DNA of 29,211 nt, from NCBI RefSeq assembly GCF_023035875.1, contig NZ_CP075393.1:1-29211 (forward strand). Reading direction: 5' to 3'. Source of the stretch: Borrelia puertoricensis (GTDB taxonomy: Bacteria > Spirochaetota > Spirochaetia > Borreliales > Borreliaceae). Below, one piece after another: positions 8,801 through 15,998 of the stretch. A model generated the notes under the pieces. That model did not search any database, was not told the DNA's origin, and saw nothing but the letters and a program-made list of their open reading frames with translations. Made by a program: the position numbers and the translations under genes. Position 1 is the first letter of the stretch, and each line of letters begins with the position of its first letter.

Positions 8801-9240
8801 GTAAATATACCTGAAATAGCTGAACCTATCTTTTCAACCGATTTTATAATTAATGTTATTGGTAAAACACTACTTATAAGTCTATCTAGAGCCTCCCCAA
8901 CCCCTTGAGCCAACCCTTTTACATTAATTAAACTTTTACCAAGGCCTTTCAACGTGCTCCTTAAAGTCTTGATGTTTTTAGTTTTATCACCAACACCTTT
9001 AATCGAGTCAGCAAGCTTTTTAAAATTTTTACCCATTTTATCAGCTTGCGAAATTAAAGCATCATAAACTGTCCCAACATCAGCTCCAGTCTTAGCAGCA
9101 CTCTCCAATTTTGATTTCAAATCATTTAGGTTTTTAAATTCTTGTTTTGCTATTCTCTCAAGTGCACTAGATATAGTGTCTAATTTATCATTATTACTAG
9201 TAGCAATTGAGAGAGGAATTATAATCTCATCAAGTGTCAT
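5881..9240 (-). CDS. Tail tape-measure protein
   Basis: At 1119 aa this is the longest gene. It has coiled-coil ends, small-residue-rich hydrophobic segments (near 130-155 and 830-850), and a tape-measure-type N-terminal part (GNAEVGRALAYDMRSF; GVDITGILAEEAGVAGDSLF) as in phage tail-length proteins. Residues about 535-770 contain three imperfect repeats of roughly 80 residues (L-rich motif, then E-KA-R-L, then a K-F segment). Two copies of an EGFKLWFN/GFKLWLN-type motif lie near 380-430. Tape-measure proteins set tail length and sit in the tail lumen. The start overlaps the stop of the GT frame (ATGA), and the gene follows the frameshifted chaperone as in lambda-like phages. By the usual 1.5 angstrom per residue the tail would be about 165 nm, an inference only. 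Confidence 0.85.
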   Translation of the reverse strand: MTLDEIIIPLSIATSNNDKLDTISSALERIAKQEFKNLNDLKSKLESAAKTGADVGTVYDALISQADKMGKNFKKLADSIKGVGDKTKNIKTLRSTLKGLGKSLINVKGLAQGVGEALDRLISSVLPITLIIKSVEKIGSAISGIFTGSLDSVASFNEEVGVFSNMLGNAEVGRALAYDMRSFGEETLFTCEAINNAAKTMLSYGATASEVSERMRMFGEAAGGSSEGLEKLVEVYSKVEASNRIALEDLESLCNAGVDITGILAEEAGVAGDSLFKMASEGRLGFEELSGALRKATSEGGKFYKNTAREAKTLADAQLQTSKMSEKLYLDLGQALEPLMIGFEKMKQWLIVGFLEPLTKIISSTIFLFNKLGDLVNYFIETWIAGFKLWLNAMMMVFDKIKQIVSYVGNKVVEGFKLWFNILMMGFEKIKQGFLLLVRPLNNISSSVKDLFGKLKEIVFYVGGKFVEGFKVAFDPIIKLFERVSNLASDIWDKMLKILGLSKDDPLRTPFEDKKSGEERLKNQDKIDKDNFNKQMIADYSDLQKQIFKMQRELALKPLEEQEKATRRLESIINAKNKAFIAKYGASFDLLTDENQKTLANVERDVNNFAKANFDFVNEHKDLQNEIARLNREILMLPYEAQEKAMRDLASTINDKQKAFVDKYLKSFKSLSESNKNLLTTLQRGVNEFGKTATDRSFVESHKALQQKVTLMQFELMMRPLAEREKASAEMQTEINKLYHDFAESHKGEFERLNESNRNTLLQIVSQTEAAAESLGSNFSLLFDSVIGVVNKIVTEDLGKGVVAGNGADTLTQSLFDVSKDMLASMGPWGSMASAALSFTVGIFKGLEEQRIKEIEERRDKDLEELAKQSEVGLARIEEGFDREIAMRKDKLGELDDQYSKEIEFLRQAQSKGQISGEEFQKRIAQVESEYQTKRQQESVAVTGAEESKKIEMERHRKLENLEGERIKAQAEIDKINSYNFYWNRDRDLKRAEGLLDEILNRIAKVRSASSVQEIKFARKGAHFMTTKPTYIPGAGLMTSEMGQSELIRVTPAPIDENLRNLEARIIAEEINKIQKSEGNGKGQVIINNYNFNGDVLDADKLVRMLKAREHSMSFRMAE

Positions 9241-9967
9241 TTACCTATGCTCTCACTCTCAAGTTTTTTAATGTAAAGATTAAGTTCATTTAAAACTAGT
9301 ACAAACCAATAATTTTGATTATAAAGTCCCCCCTCCTGTGGAAGGCTGCCAATACTTCTTGAAAGCAGTGCTTGATTTATAAGGTACATTAAGGGCTGCT
9401 CATTTTGAGTAATCCAATTCATTTCATTTTTCATTTCTTGGAAAAATTCATCTTTTATTCGATCTGCAAACTTCAATGCTAAGTTGTAATAGTCTCGTTT
9501 GGCAATATAGTACAAGGCAAGCTCGACTTTTTTGAGGCACCCTCCACTTTTAAGGTATCAGACACATTGTTAATCTCAATTGCTAAATTTGATAACATAT
9601 CTTGTAAAAGTACAGCATCCCTCTCAACTATTTCTTTAGTTACAAGATTACCACTCTGATCAAATAGACCTCTAAAGCCCACAACATTCTCTCTCCAAAT
9701 TTTCTTTACAAATTCCATTTGACGATTTGTCACGTCCAAAGCTACTCTAGTATCAACTTCTTTGGTAGAATTTTTAGTTAATTTTTGAAGCAATTCAATT
9801 TGAAAACCTTTAATTTTTTCAATAAATCCATAATTTACACCCTCAAGTATTACAAATGCTTCCTCACTATCCTTGCAATTAGCATGCTCCACATTTCCTT
9901 TTCTTCTAATATAATCTGGAATATAAGGCAACTCAATACACCCAGACAAATTAACATTAATTACCAT
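9237..9967 (-). CDS. Tail assembly chaperone GT, made by -1 frameshift
   Basis: The frame at 9515-9237 overlaps the end of the upstream gene in the -1 phase and has no Shine-Dalgarno site of its own. A canonical slippery heptamer A AAA AAG (9533-9527), correctly phased as TCA AAA AAG, lies just before. After a -1 slip the ribosome reads GTC GAG CTT GCC TTG straight into this frame, with no stop. The predicted product is 147 residues of G followed by 96 residues of T, 243 aa in total. In lambda and most long-tailed phages the G and GT proteins coat the tape-measure protein during tail assembly, and the pair always precedes the tape-measure gene, as here. Shift efficiency is unknown. Confidence 0.8.
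9479..9967 (-). CDS. Tail assembly chaperone G
   Basis: The 162-aa unshifted product has no recognisable motif except a helical central part. Its assignment rests on position (between major tail protein and tape measure), size, and the in-phase A AAA AAG near its 3' end. Without the shift, translation ends at 9479, 15 codons past the slip. AGGAGG lies upstream of the ATG with a rather long spacer of about 10 bases. In the lambda model G is made in excess over GT. Confidence 0.75.
   Translation of the reverse strand: MVINVNLSGCIELPYIPDYIRRKGNVEHANCKDSEEAFVILEGVNYGFIEKIKGFQIELLQKLTKNSTKEVDTRVALDVTNRQMEFVKKIWRENVVGFRGLFDQSGNLVTKEIVERDAVLLQDMLSNLAIEINNVSDTLKVEGASKKSSLPCTILPNETITT
9527..9533 (-). 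other. Programmed -1 frameshift site A AAA AAG
   Basis: Codons 145-147 of G read TCA AAA AAG, giving the X-XXY-YYZ heptamer used by dnaX and many phage tail genes. The two tRNA-Lys can re-pair one base back. I saw no clear pseudoknot or strong hairpin after it, and no obvious Shine-Dalgarno stimulator at the usual distance. Confidence 0.8.
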
Positions 9968-9987
9968 AAAACTATAACCTCCTCTAA

Positions 9988-10812
9988 TTAAATTTCAAAA
10001 AATTTAGCGTCTTTAATATAATCATAAGACATTGAAACTAACGGTTTTGAAAGTGTTACTTGATATTTTTGGTCAATTTTTTGATTTGATAAATCCTGTC
10101 CTGGTGTGAATGTTGCTATTTGTCCTTGCCCAATCATAAATTTGGTCCTCTGATCTTCACTTTGACCTTGATTTACAAAAACTACAAAAAACTCATAATT
10201 ACGAGGAACTATCCGTCTTCCAATCTCATACTTATTACCATTATCATTCTTTTTAACAATATTCCGATTTACAAAATGTGAATGCTCTATATAAGTCTCA
10301 AGCAATTCTTCTCTATTCTCAGAAGTCTCCTTAATAGAGTACCCTGAAAACTCAACTGTTTGTTCTGGTATCTTACCAATAGCTGATATTGAACCACATA
10401 CTGTCTTTAATGTCTCAGTAGCCTTAGTTGAACTTATTGAATATGCATTACCAATGCAATACGTTCTAAAAAGTAATACTTCAATCTCATCATTATTATC
10501 TAAACATTTTTTCAAATCTTCACACATCGAGTCGTGATAGTATAAAAAATTACCTTCCCTTAAATCCAAAGTACCAAGCTTAGAATTTGCACTTACAGTT
10601 TTAACTCTAAAAATACATTCTTTGATTGATTTCCACTTACTAGGTTTGGTAGTTGACAAGGAGACGTCTTTTACAATTAAATCTTTTGGTGAGAGTCCAT
10701 CAACAGAAGCGCTATCTTTGATATCTGACCCACTGAAACACCACTTAAATTTAGGAATATTAACTGATACTAAAACAACACCACAAGGCATTTTTAATTT
10801 TTGTTCGGCCAT
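9988..10812 (-). CDS. Major tail tube protein candidate, copy 2
   Basis: This 274-aa protein is nearly identical to the one encoded just upstream (10824-11642). Position between the neck/tail-completion genes and the G/GT chaperone is that of the major tail protein, which forms the tail tube. No family motif is recognised from sequence alone. GAGGAGAG precedes the ATG. Compared with copy 1 the differences cluster in three patches (residues about 19-50, 96-107 and 184-199); the last 75 residues are identical. The patches may be surface loops of the tube subunit. Whether both are built into virions, or one is spare, is unknown. Confidence 0.65.
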   Translation of the reverse strand: MAEQKLKMPCGVVLVSVNIPKFKWCFSGSDIKDSASVDGLSPKDLIVKDVSLSTTKPSKWKSIKECIFRVKTVSANSKLGTLDLREGNFLYYHDSMCEDLKKCLDNNDEIEVLLFRTYCIGNAYSISSTKATETLKTVCGSISAIGKIPEQTVEFSGYSIKETSENREELLETYIEHSHFVNRNIVKKNDNGNKYEIGRRIVPRNYEFFVVFVNQGQSEDQRTKFMIGQGQIATFTPGQDLSNQKIDQKYQVTLSKPLVSMSYDYIKDAKFFEI

Positions 10813-10823
10813 TTATCTCTCCT

Positions 10824-11642
10824 CTAGATTTCAAAAAATTTAGCGTCTTTAATATAATCATAAGACATTGAAACTAACGGTTTTGAAAGTGTTACTTGAT
10901 ATTTTTGGTCAATTTTTTGATTTGATAAATCCTGCCCTGGTGTGAATGTTGCTATTTGTCCTTGCCCAATCATAAATTTGGTCCTCTGATCTTCACTTTG
11001 ACCTTGATTTACAAAAACTACAAAAAACTCATAATTACGAGGAATTATCCGTCTTCCAATCTCATATCCATTACCATTCTTTTTGACAACATTCCGATTT
11101 ACAAAATGTGAATGCTCTATATAAGTCTCAAGCAATTCTTCTCTATTCTCAGAAGTCTCCTTAATAGAGTACCCTGAAAACTCAACTGTTTGTTCTGGTA
11201 TCTTACCAATAGCTGATATTGAACCACATACTGTCTTTAATGTCTCAGTAGCTTTAGTTGAACTTATTGAATATGCATTACCAATACAATACGTTCTAAA
11301 AAGTAATACTTCAATCTCATCATTATCATCAAATAAATCCTTTAAATTATCGTACATTGAGTCGTGATAGTATAAAAAATTACCTTCCCTTAAATCCAAA
11401 GTACCAAGCTTAGAATTTGCACTTACAGTTTTAATTCTAAAAATACATTCTTTGATTGATTTCCACTTACTAGGTTTGGTAGTTGAGAGAGACAAGTCTT
11501 TTACAACCAGACCCTTAGGATCCCCATCACTAGGAGCAGTATTATTCTTAATTACATTACCTTTAAAGCACCACTTGAACTTAAGGGTATTGACTGATAC
11601 TAAAACAACACCACAAGGCATTTTTAATTTTTGTTCGGCCAT
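10824..11642 (-). CDS. Major tail tube protein candidate, copy 1
   Basis: The 272-aa product shares the first 18 residues (MAEQKLKMPCGVVLVSVN), a long middle block and the entire C-terminal part with copy 2. The two genes are tandem with 11 bases between them, and even much of the third-codon-position sequence is the same, so the duplication is recent or kept similar by gene conversion. GGAGGGAAG precedes the ATG. The role as tail tube subunit comes from gene order in long-tailed phages; some such phages make two tube proteins, but usually by frameshift and not by duplication. Confidence 0.65.
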   Translation of the reverse strand: MAEQKLKMPCGVVLVSVNTLKFKWCFKGNVIKNNTAPSDGDPKGLVVKDLSLSTTKPSKWKSIKECIFRIKTVSANSKLGTLDLREGNFLYYHDSMYDNLKDLFDDNDEIEVLLFRTYCIGNAYSISSTKATETLKTVCGSISAIGKIPEQTVEFSGYSIKETSENREELLETYIEHSHFVNRNVVKKNGNGYEIGRRIIPRNYEFFVVFVNQGQSEDQRTKFMIGQGQIATFTPGQDLSNQKIDQKYQVTLSKPLVSMSYDYIKDAKFFEI

Positions 11643-12089
11643 TTAACTCTTCCCTCCTACACACAATAAACCTAAATCACTCCCATTAATCCTAATACCA
11701 AGGCTGGCTTTTACTACAGTTACCATATCACTATCTTGCAAATCGTCGTCATCTATAACTTGCGAATCATCAATAGTAAATGACTTAAGATAATATTTAG
11801 ACACTAGACAGTTAACTATCAAAGTCGCAATCTCAAGACCAAGAGTTGGATGGTCTCTATTTTGTGTATAAACTAAAAAATCAATACCTATCCCAAAAGA
11901 ATAATCTTTACAACTAAGCACAACTTCTCCTATACTTTTTAATGCAAAAACTATCGCTGGAAGCTTAAGTGTTGTACAAGTGTAAATTTCAGATTTGTAG
12001 TAAATTTGTGTTGTTGCAAACTTATTGTAAAATAGATAATTCTTCAAATCCCTCTTAAATGAGCTTAAAAATTGCTTCAAAAACTTCAT
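11643..12089 (-). CDS. Tail terminator/completion protein candidate
   Basis: The 148-aa protein is a mixed alpha/beta domain with an acidic patch (IDDDDLQDSD) near residue 117. Its place between the HK97 gp10-like gene and the major tail protein is typical of tail-terminator proteins, which cap the tube and join it to the head. The start overlaps the upstream stop (ATGA), and AAGGAG lies 8 bases before it, so the two genes are translationally coupled. No family signature is visible; the call is by synteny. Confidence 0.45.
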   Translation of the reverse strand: MKFLKQFLSSFKRDLKNYLFYNKFATTQIYYKSEIYTCTTLKLPAIVFALKSIGEVVLSCKDYSFGIGIDFLVYTQNRDHPTLGLEIATLIVNCLVSKYYLKSFTIDDSQVIDDDDLQDSDMVTVVKASLGIRINGSDLGLLCVGGKS

Positions 12090-12469
12090 TTAAGCAACTC
12101 CTTTGCCTTACCCTGAAGGTCTTTAGTCCAGTTTGTATACTGCTTACTAACACCCTTACTTCTTATCTTAAGCCATATAGGAACTGCAACATCACAGAGT
12201 CCTTTATGAGAAGCCCATGCTCTAATTTTTGATAAACTAGGTTTTGGAAAACCTGAGGTGTATACTTCTCCTAAATCTAACTTCCCTGATAGAGAAGAGT
12301 TTACTTTGAGACTAATATCAAAACCTTTCTCTGACTCTATAGATTCAATACTAGCTACATCACTAAGACGGCCTGGAATTTGAGACTTTAGAACATTGAA
12401 ATTTTTTAAAACCTTAAGCCCAATTAAGCTTTTAACTCTATTAAAAATCGATTTTCTTATATTAATCAA
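12086..12469 (-). CDS. Neck/minor tail protein candidate (HK97 gp10-like position)
   Basis: I place the start at the TTG at 12469 (protein begins MINIRKSIF, 127 aa). An ATG at 12481 has no ribosome site, whereas GGAGG falls inside that extension, 5 bases before the TTG. The protein is basic, with a conserved-looking PKPSLSKIRAWASHKG segment and a helical C-terminus. In HK97-type gene order this slot encodes the head-tail joining protein that anchors the tail. Function is inferred from position only. Confidence 0.45.
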   Translation of the reverse strand: MINIRKSIFNRVKSLIGLKVLKNFNVLKSQIPGRLSDVASIESIESEKGFDISLKVNSSLSGKLDLGEVYTSGFPKPSLSKIRAWASHKGLCDVAVPIWLKIRSKGVSKQYTNWTKDLQGKAKELLK

Positions 12470-12490
12470 ATTAACCTCCATTGCAAGATA

Positions 12491-12853
12491 CTAGCCAATA
12501 CTTAAGAAAGTTTGATGGTCAACTCTAGGAAAAAGAGAATCAAGCTGATCAAGCAAGTGTCTAAACTTGCAATCTTTTTGTTGCAAAGTCTTAAAACACC
12601 TAGAATTAAATACTTCCAAGTACACAACATCAAGCAATATAAGTAACCAATTCCTGTAAGCGTCTCTCTCTATATGATAGAGACCCAAAATTGATTTTGA
12701 ATACCTTAAACACTCCAAAAGCTGTGGCTTGAGAGAAGGTGGTATATCTACACTACCATCTTCTCTAATACACATACTCAAAGACTCTACTGAAGTTGTA
12801 CTTACCCACATATCCAGAATATCTTTATCATTAACATCATTACTCTCACTCAT
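12491..12853 (-). CDS. Head-tail connector candidate
   Basis: This 120-aa, helix-rich acidic protein (YSKSILGLYHIERDAYRNWL; LLDVVYLEVF) follows the capsid gene, where phages encode the small head-completion adaptor. I recognise no motif. The Shine-Dalgarno signal is weak (AAGAGA). The 57-base gap before it is among the largest in the operon and contains two copies of a 13-bp direct repeat (12882-12907). Confidence 0.4.
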   Translation of the reverse strand: MSESNDVNDKDILDMWVSTTSVESLSMCIREDGSVDIPPSLKPQLLECLRYSKSILGLYHIERDAYRNWLLILLDVVYLEVFNSRCFKTLQQKDCKFRHLLDQLDSLFPRVDHQTFLSIG

Positions 12854-12909
12854 ATTAGTAAATCTCTTGCAAAATACTAGCTAGCCTAAATTACTAGCCT
12901 AAATTACTC

Positions 12910-13743
12910 TCAACTTGAAATAGTAATCTCAACAACTTCTTGTGGATGAAAATGAATAACCCCTGCTGACTCCATTGACGCATGAATATAATCACCATCA
13001 GCACCTGCAAATCTTCTAAAGAATATTTCCGGAATCATTGGCACAAACATCACTTCTGGATTTGGCTCATAAAGAATTGGATGATCAAGTCCTTTAAAGA
13101 CTGAAGTTATTATATTATGGTCTTTTAAAAGCGCATCCTTTACTGTTATGTATTGCGGTTCACTGTAGAGATCTAACAACAGGTGTGAAAATTTATGTGG
13201 TAAGAGTAGATGATAAAACCCATCAAGTTTTTCCTTATACTCCTCAGATTTACGTTTAGCCTCCACAACCTTTTTATGCAGCGCACTTCCAGAATTTAAT
13301 GATGAAGAAGATGTACCCGATATTTTACTTCTCCCATCAAGGGTTGCAATACCTTCCATCTTAATATCAGGTTTTCCAAAAATAATTGAGTGATAAGCAT
13401 CTTTCATAAGACCAAGTTCCAAATTAGCCTTAACTTCCTCTTCACTTACAGAACCATACATCAAATCCTTAAGCGAAATTCTCTGCACCGTATCAAATAC
13501 ATGCATTTTGTATGCCATCTCTTGAAAGAAAATACCACTCCTTCCAATCTCATTACTATAATCTCCAAAACTTGCAGTAACATTATGCTCTAATACTGCC
13601 TTACGAGCTACATAATATCCTTGTCTAAGCTCACTCCTGCTTATAATCTTATAAGGCATTAGCTCTTCAAGGCCCTCTTTAGCAAGTTGAATAACATCTC
13701 CACGATACGTACCACTTGACTCTATAAAAATACTTCTACTCAT
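12910..13743 (-). CDS. Major capsid protein candidate
   Basis: The 277-aa protein lies after scaffold-like and decoration-like genes and before the connector genes, the standard place of the HK97-fold capsid subunit. An early helix is followed by a mixed middle containing an S/G-rich loop (SGTSSSSLNSGS, near 142-153) and a C-terminus reading SAGVIHFHPQEVVEITIS. This is similar in pattern to the closing strand of DUF2184-like/HK97-fold capsid proteins. GGAGG lies upstream of the ATG. No propeptide or protease gene is evident. Head function is probable, the exact family is not proven. Confidence 0.55.
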   Translation of the reverse strand: MSRSIFIESSGTYRGDVIQLAKEGLEELMPYKIISRSELRQGYYVARKAVLEHNVTASFGDYSNEIGRSGIFFQEMAYKMHVFDTVQRISLKDLMYGSVSEEEVKANLELGLMKDAYHSIIFGKPDIKMEGIATLDGRSKISGTSSSSLNSGSALHKKVVEAKRKSEEYKEKLDGFYHLLLPHKFSHLLLDLYSEPQYITVKDALLKDHNIITSVFKGLDHPILYEPNPEVMFVPMIPEIFFRRFAGADGDYIHASMESAGVIHFHPQEVVEITISS

Positions 13744-13763
13744 ACTCTAAAATCCTCCTAAAC

Positions 13764-14306
13764 TTATGAAGAAAATTTCCTATTACCACTAGTATCATAT
13801 TCATGACCAATCTGAATATCTAATAGCACTACCTTCCCTGTACCACTAACACTAGAACCGGTACTTACATCCTTAATTCTCCCAACCTGAATTCCTCCCT
13901 TTCCGTCTTTAGAGAGTTTTCCTGTTTTAAAGAATACGTACTGACCAATTTTAGGATCTGAGAAAGATGTATCAAGGGTTACTGCCACTTCACCACTTCG
14001 TCTAATTGGAACTAGTTCACCTGGTAAATAATTCTCCACCTCATGAGATGCTATATTTGTCTTTCTCATAGCAAATCCACGAATAGCATGAATGTTGTTT
14101 GAAGAAGTGTTAACTGTACTAGTTGTTGCTTTTTTTACTAAAATATCTCCCATAGAAGATGATTTACTCGATACTACTAAATCTCCAGGACATACAGGAT
14201 CTGAGCCAACATCAACTATCCCAGTCTCAGTTTGATGCAGTCCAGATTTATGCTCAAGTCCTGGAGTAAAATTTTTCTCTACTTTAGTAAAATCAAAATC
14301 AGACAT
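13764..14306 (-). CDS. DUF228-like capsid decoration protein candidate
   Basis: The 180-aa protein is beta-rich and glycine-rich (VCPGDLVV; GQYVFFKTGKLSKDGKGG; QVGRIKDVSTGSS). This pattern is common in phage head-decoration proteins that sit on capsids, and from memory it corresponds to the Borrelia DUF228 family. It overlaps the end of the preceding scaffold-like gene by 8 bases, and GGGAGG lies before the ATG. Position directly before the major capsid gene fits a decoration or head-stabilising role. The function is inference. Confidence 0.55.
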   Translation of the reverse strand: MSDFDFTKVEKNFTPGLEHKSGLHQTETGIVDVGSDPVCPGDLVVSSKSSSMGDILVKKATTSTVNTSSNNIHAIRGFAMRKTNIASHEVENYLPGELVPIRRSGEVAVTLDTSFSDPKIGQYVFFKTGKLSKDGKGGIQVGRIKDVSTGSSVSGTGKVVLLDIQIGHEYDTSGNRKFSS

Positions 14307-14862
14307 TTAAAACCTCCCTAGGAATAAGTCTCTCCTTATGTCTTTGTGCTTTAGTATTATTTATGATCTTTCCAACATATCTATTGCGAGAATTTACCAT
14401 TTGTTTGTAAGCTGTAAGTTCTTGTACAAGTAAACTTATATTCTCAATCTGTGAATCAAGATCACCAGATTCATCTACCCTAAATTTGATGCTATATTTC
14501 TTCTTCATAGCATCTAAGAATGCCAATTTCGCATCCTTAATACTACTTGCACTAGCAAATGGAGGAGTAATTTCATACTGCTCGCAAGCTTTCTCTAAGT
14601 GTGCTAAAAGTTTAGAATCTTTAAATGCATCAACTTCAGCCTGCTTTTCAGCTTGTTTGCGAGCTTTAGTAAAATTACTCTCAGCTTCAGCCAATCTTCT
14701 CTCAAAATCCTCCCTTGAGATCATATCTGGTAATCTTTTAGAATCTGATATTAATTTCTCATATTCTTCAACAGAAATTGTCACCAAATCTTTATTATTG
14801 TTAACATCAGAAGACGGACCATTTGACGAGGATACTTCATCAACTAATTGTTCACCCTTCAT
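14299..14862 (-). CDS. DUF1357-like scaffold protein candidate
   Basis: The 187-aa product is acidic at the start, then strongly coiled-coil (EDFERRLAEAESNFTKARKQ) and ends in a basic tail (KAQRHKERLIPRE). Acidic/coiled proteins with a basic C-terminal tail between portal and capsid are classic scaffolding proteins; the basic tail binds capsid subunits. From memory it resembles the Borrelia DUF1357 family. A strong AAAGGAGG precedes the ATG. No protease motif was seen. Confidence 0.55.
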   Translation of the reverse strand: MKGEQLVDEVSSSNGPSSDVNNNKDLVTISVEEYEKLISDSKRLPDMISREDFERRLAEAESNFTKARKQAEKQAEVDAFKDSKLLAHLEKACEQYEITPPFASASSIKDAKLAFLDAMKKKYSIKFRVDESGDLDSQIENISLLVQELTAYKQMVNSRNRYVGKIINNTKAQRHKERLIPREVLNV

Positions 14863-14915
14863 ATAAACCTCCTTTAAAAATTAAAAAATTTCATAATAAT
14901 CATTTATAATTCCCT

Positions 14916-15956
14916 CTAAACTTTGAGGAACTCCTCAAGTTCAGATTGAATTTTTAATCTCAGATCCAAATCACCCATTTCGCTAGCTTTCCCTAAAAGA
15001 TCTGTATATAAGGCAAGAGTACGTGCATGCTTCTCATCAACTTCTGCTTGCTCCTTTTGACTGATAGGTTTAACCGCCTTAAATTGCCAATTGGACTTAA
15101 GTCCAAATTTTTCTAGCACAGTGTTTATAAACGGTGCTACCATAAGCCTACATATTTGCTCAATATTAAGGTAAAATATGTCATAATTCCCAACACTACC
15201 CTCACCAGATGGCGAGATGGGATAGAGTACCTCTCTTGGAATCCCTGAATGCAGTGTTATATCAGACACAATAATGTCAAAAGCATCCCTTATAGGACTT
15301 ACAGAACGCGTAATATTTGCAATATCATCTTCCCTACCAAGTATCATCATCTTATGATTACTATCTAGCACCCCTTCTATATTTTTCTTAAGTTCTGCAA
15401 GGTCATAAGCGGTCATATCTTTTACTGATGGGAGAGTTGCTGATTTTAAAAAAGTGAAATTATTAACTTTCAAAAAACCTACAGTTTCATGAAGTAAAGT
15501 GTCCATAATCCTACTGCTCTTCTCTAAAGCTTGAAAATTTAAGAACGACGACTTCATTTTAACAACACGGGTTGGATGAATATTTTCAAAAGAAGAATCA
15601 TCTCTAGAGCACACTTCTCCAAAATTAAAACAAAGACAAGGAAATCCATGACGCAGTGGCACACTCGGATCTTCTGAATCTGGAACTACTATATAAAAAG
15701 CACTCTCTCCAGAGAGAATTGCTGTGTAAACCATTTTCTTGATAACACCCCTAAAATTATTATCAAAAAGCTTTGAAAGACCATCTCCTCTCTTATGCTC
15801 AATATCCCTAGATGCTGCAAATCCTGCATATATCTCGGCTACTTGATGTGCAAGCCTTAATGGGTCACCTGTTGACGCATCGCCTGCTGGCATTAAAGGT
15901 CCTCTTGAACTGAGATTATTTCTTCTTCTAAAAAATTTAAATTTAAACAAATTCAC
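14916..15956 (-). CDS. Phage portal protein
   Basis: The 346-aa protein follows the terminase. It contains a segment GIPREVLYPISPSGEGSVGN followed by YDIFYLNIEQI, which matches the pattern of portal proteins of the DUF1073 type (GIP, then a P-G-loop and a helix). The C-terminus is helical (AEVDEKHARTLALYTDLLGK). The portal forms the ring at one capsid vertex through which DNA is packed and the tail attached. The start may be GTG at 15956 or TTG at 15950; the latter has better spacing from AGGTGAGGTG. It is shorter than most portals (usually above 400 aa), so an N-terminal part may be reduced. Confidence 0.75.
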   Translation of the reverse strand: MNLFKFKFFRRRNNLSSRGPLMPAGDASTGDPLRLAHQVAEIYAGFAASRDIEHKRGDGLSKLFDNNFRGVIKKMVYTAILSGESAFYIVVPDSEDPSVPLRHGFPCLCFNFGEVCSRDDSSFENIHPTRVVKMKSSFLNFQALEKSSRIMDTLLHETVGFLKVNNFTFLKSATLPSVKDMTAYDLAELKKNIEGVLDSNHKMMILGREDDIANITRSVSPIRDAFDIIVSDITLHSGIPREVLYPISPSGEGSVGNYDIFYLNIEQICRLMVAPFINTVLEKFGLKSNWQFKAVKPISQKEQAEVDEKHARTLALYTDLLGKASEMGDLDLRLKIQSELEEFLKV

Positions 15957-15998
15957 CTCACCTAAAAAACATAATCAAGATTTACACCCATGCTAAAG

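Noticed and set aside
9479..9526. A stimulatory hairpin after the slippery site
   Set aside because: The best pairing of the flanking sequence had too many mismatches to support a stem.
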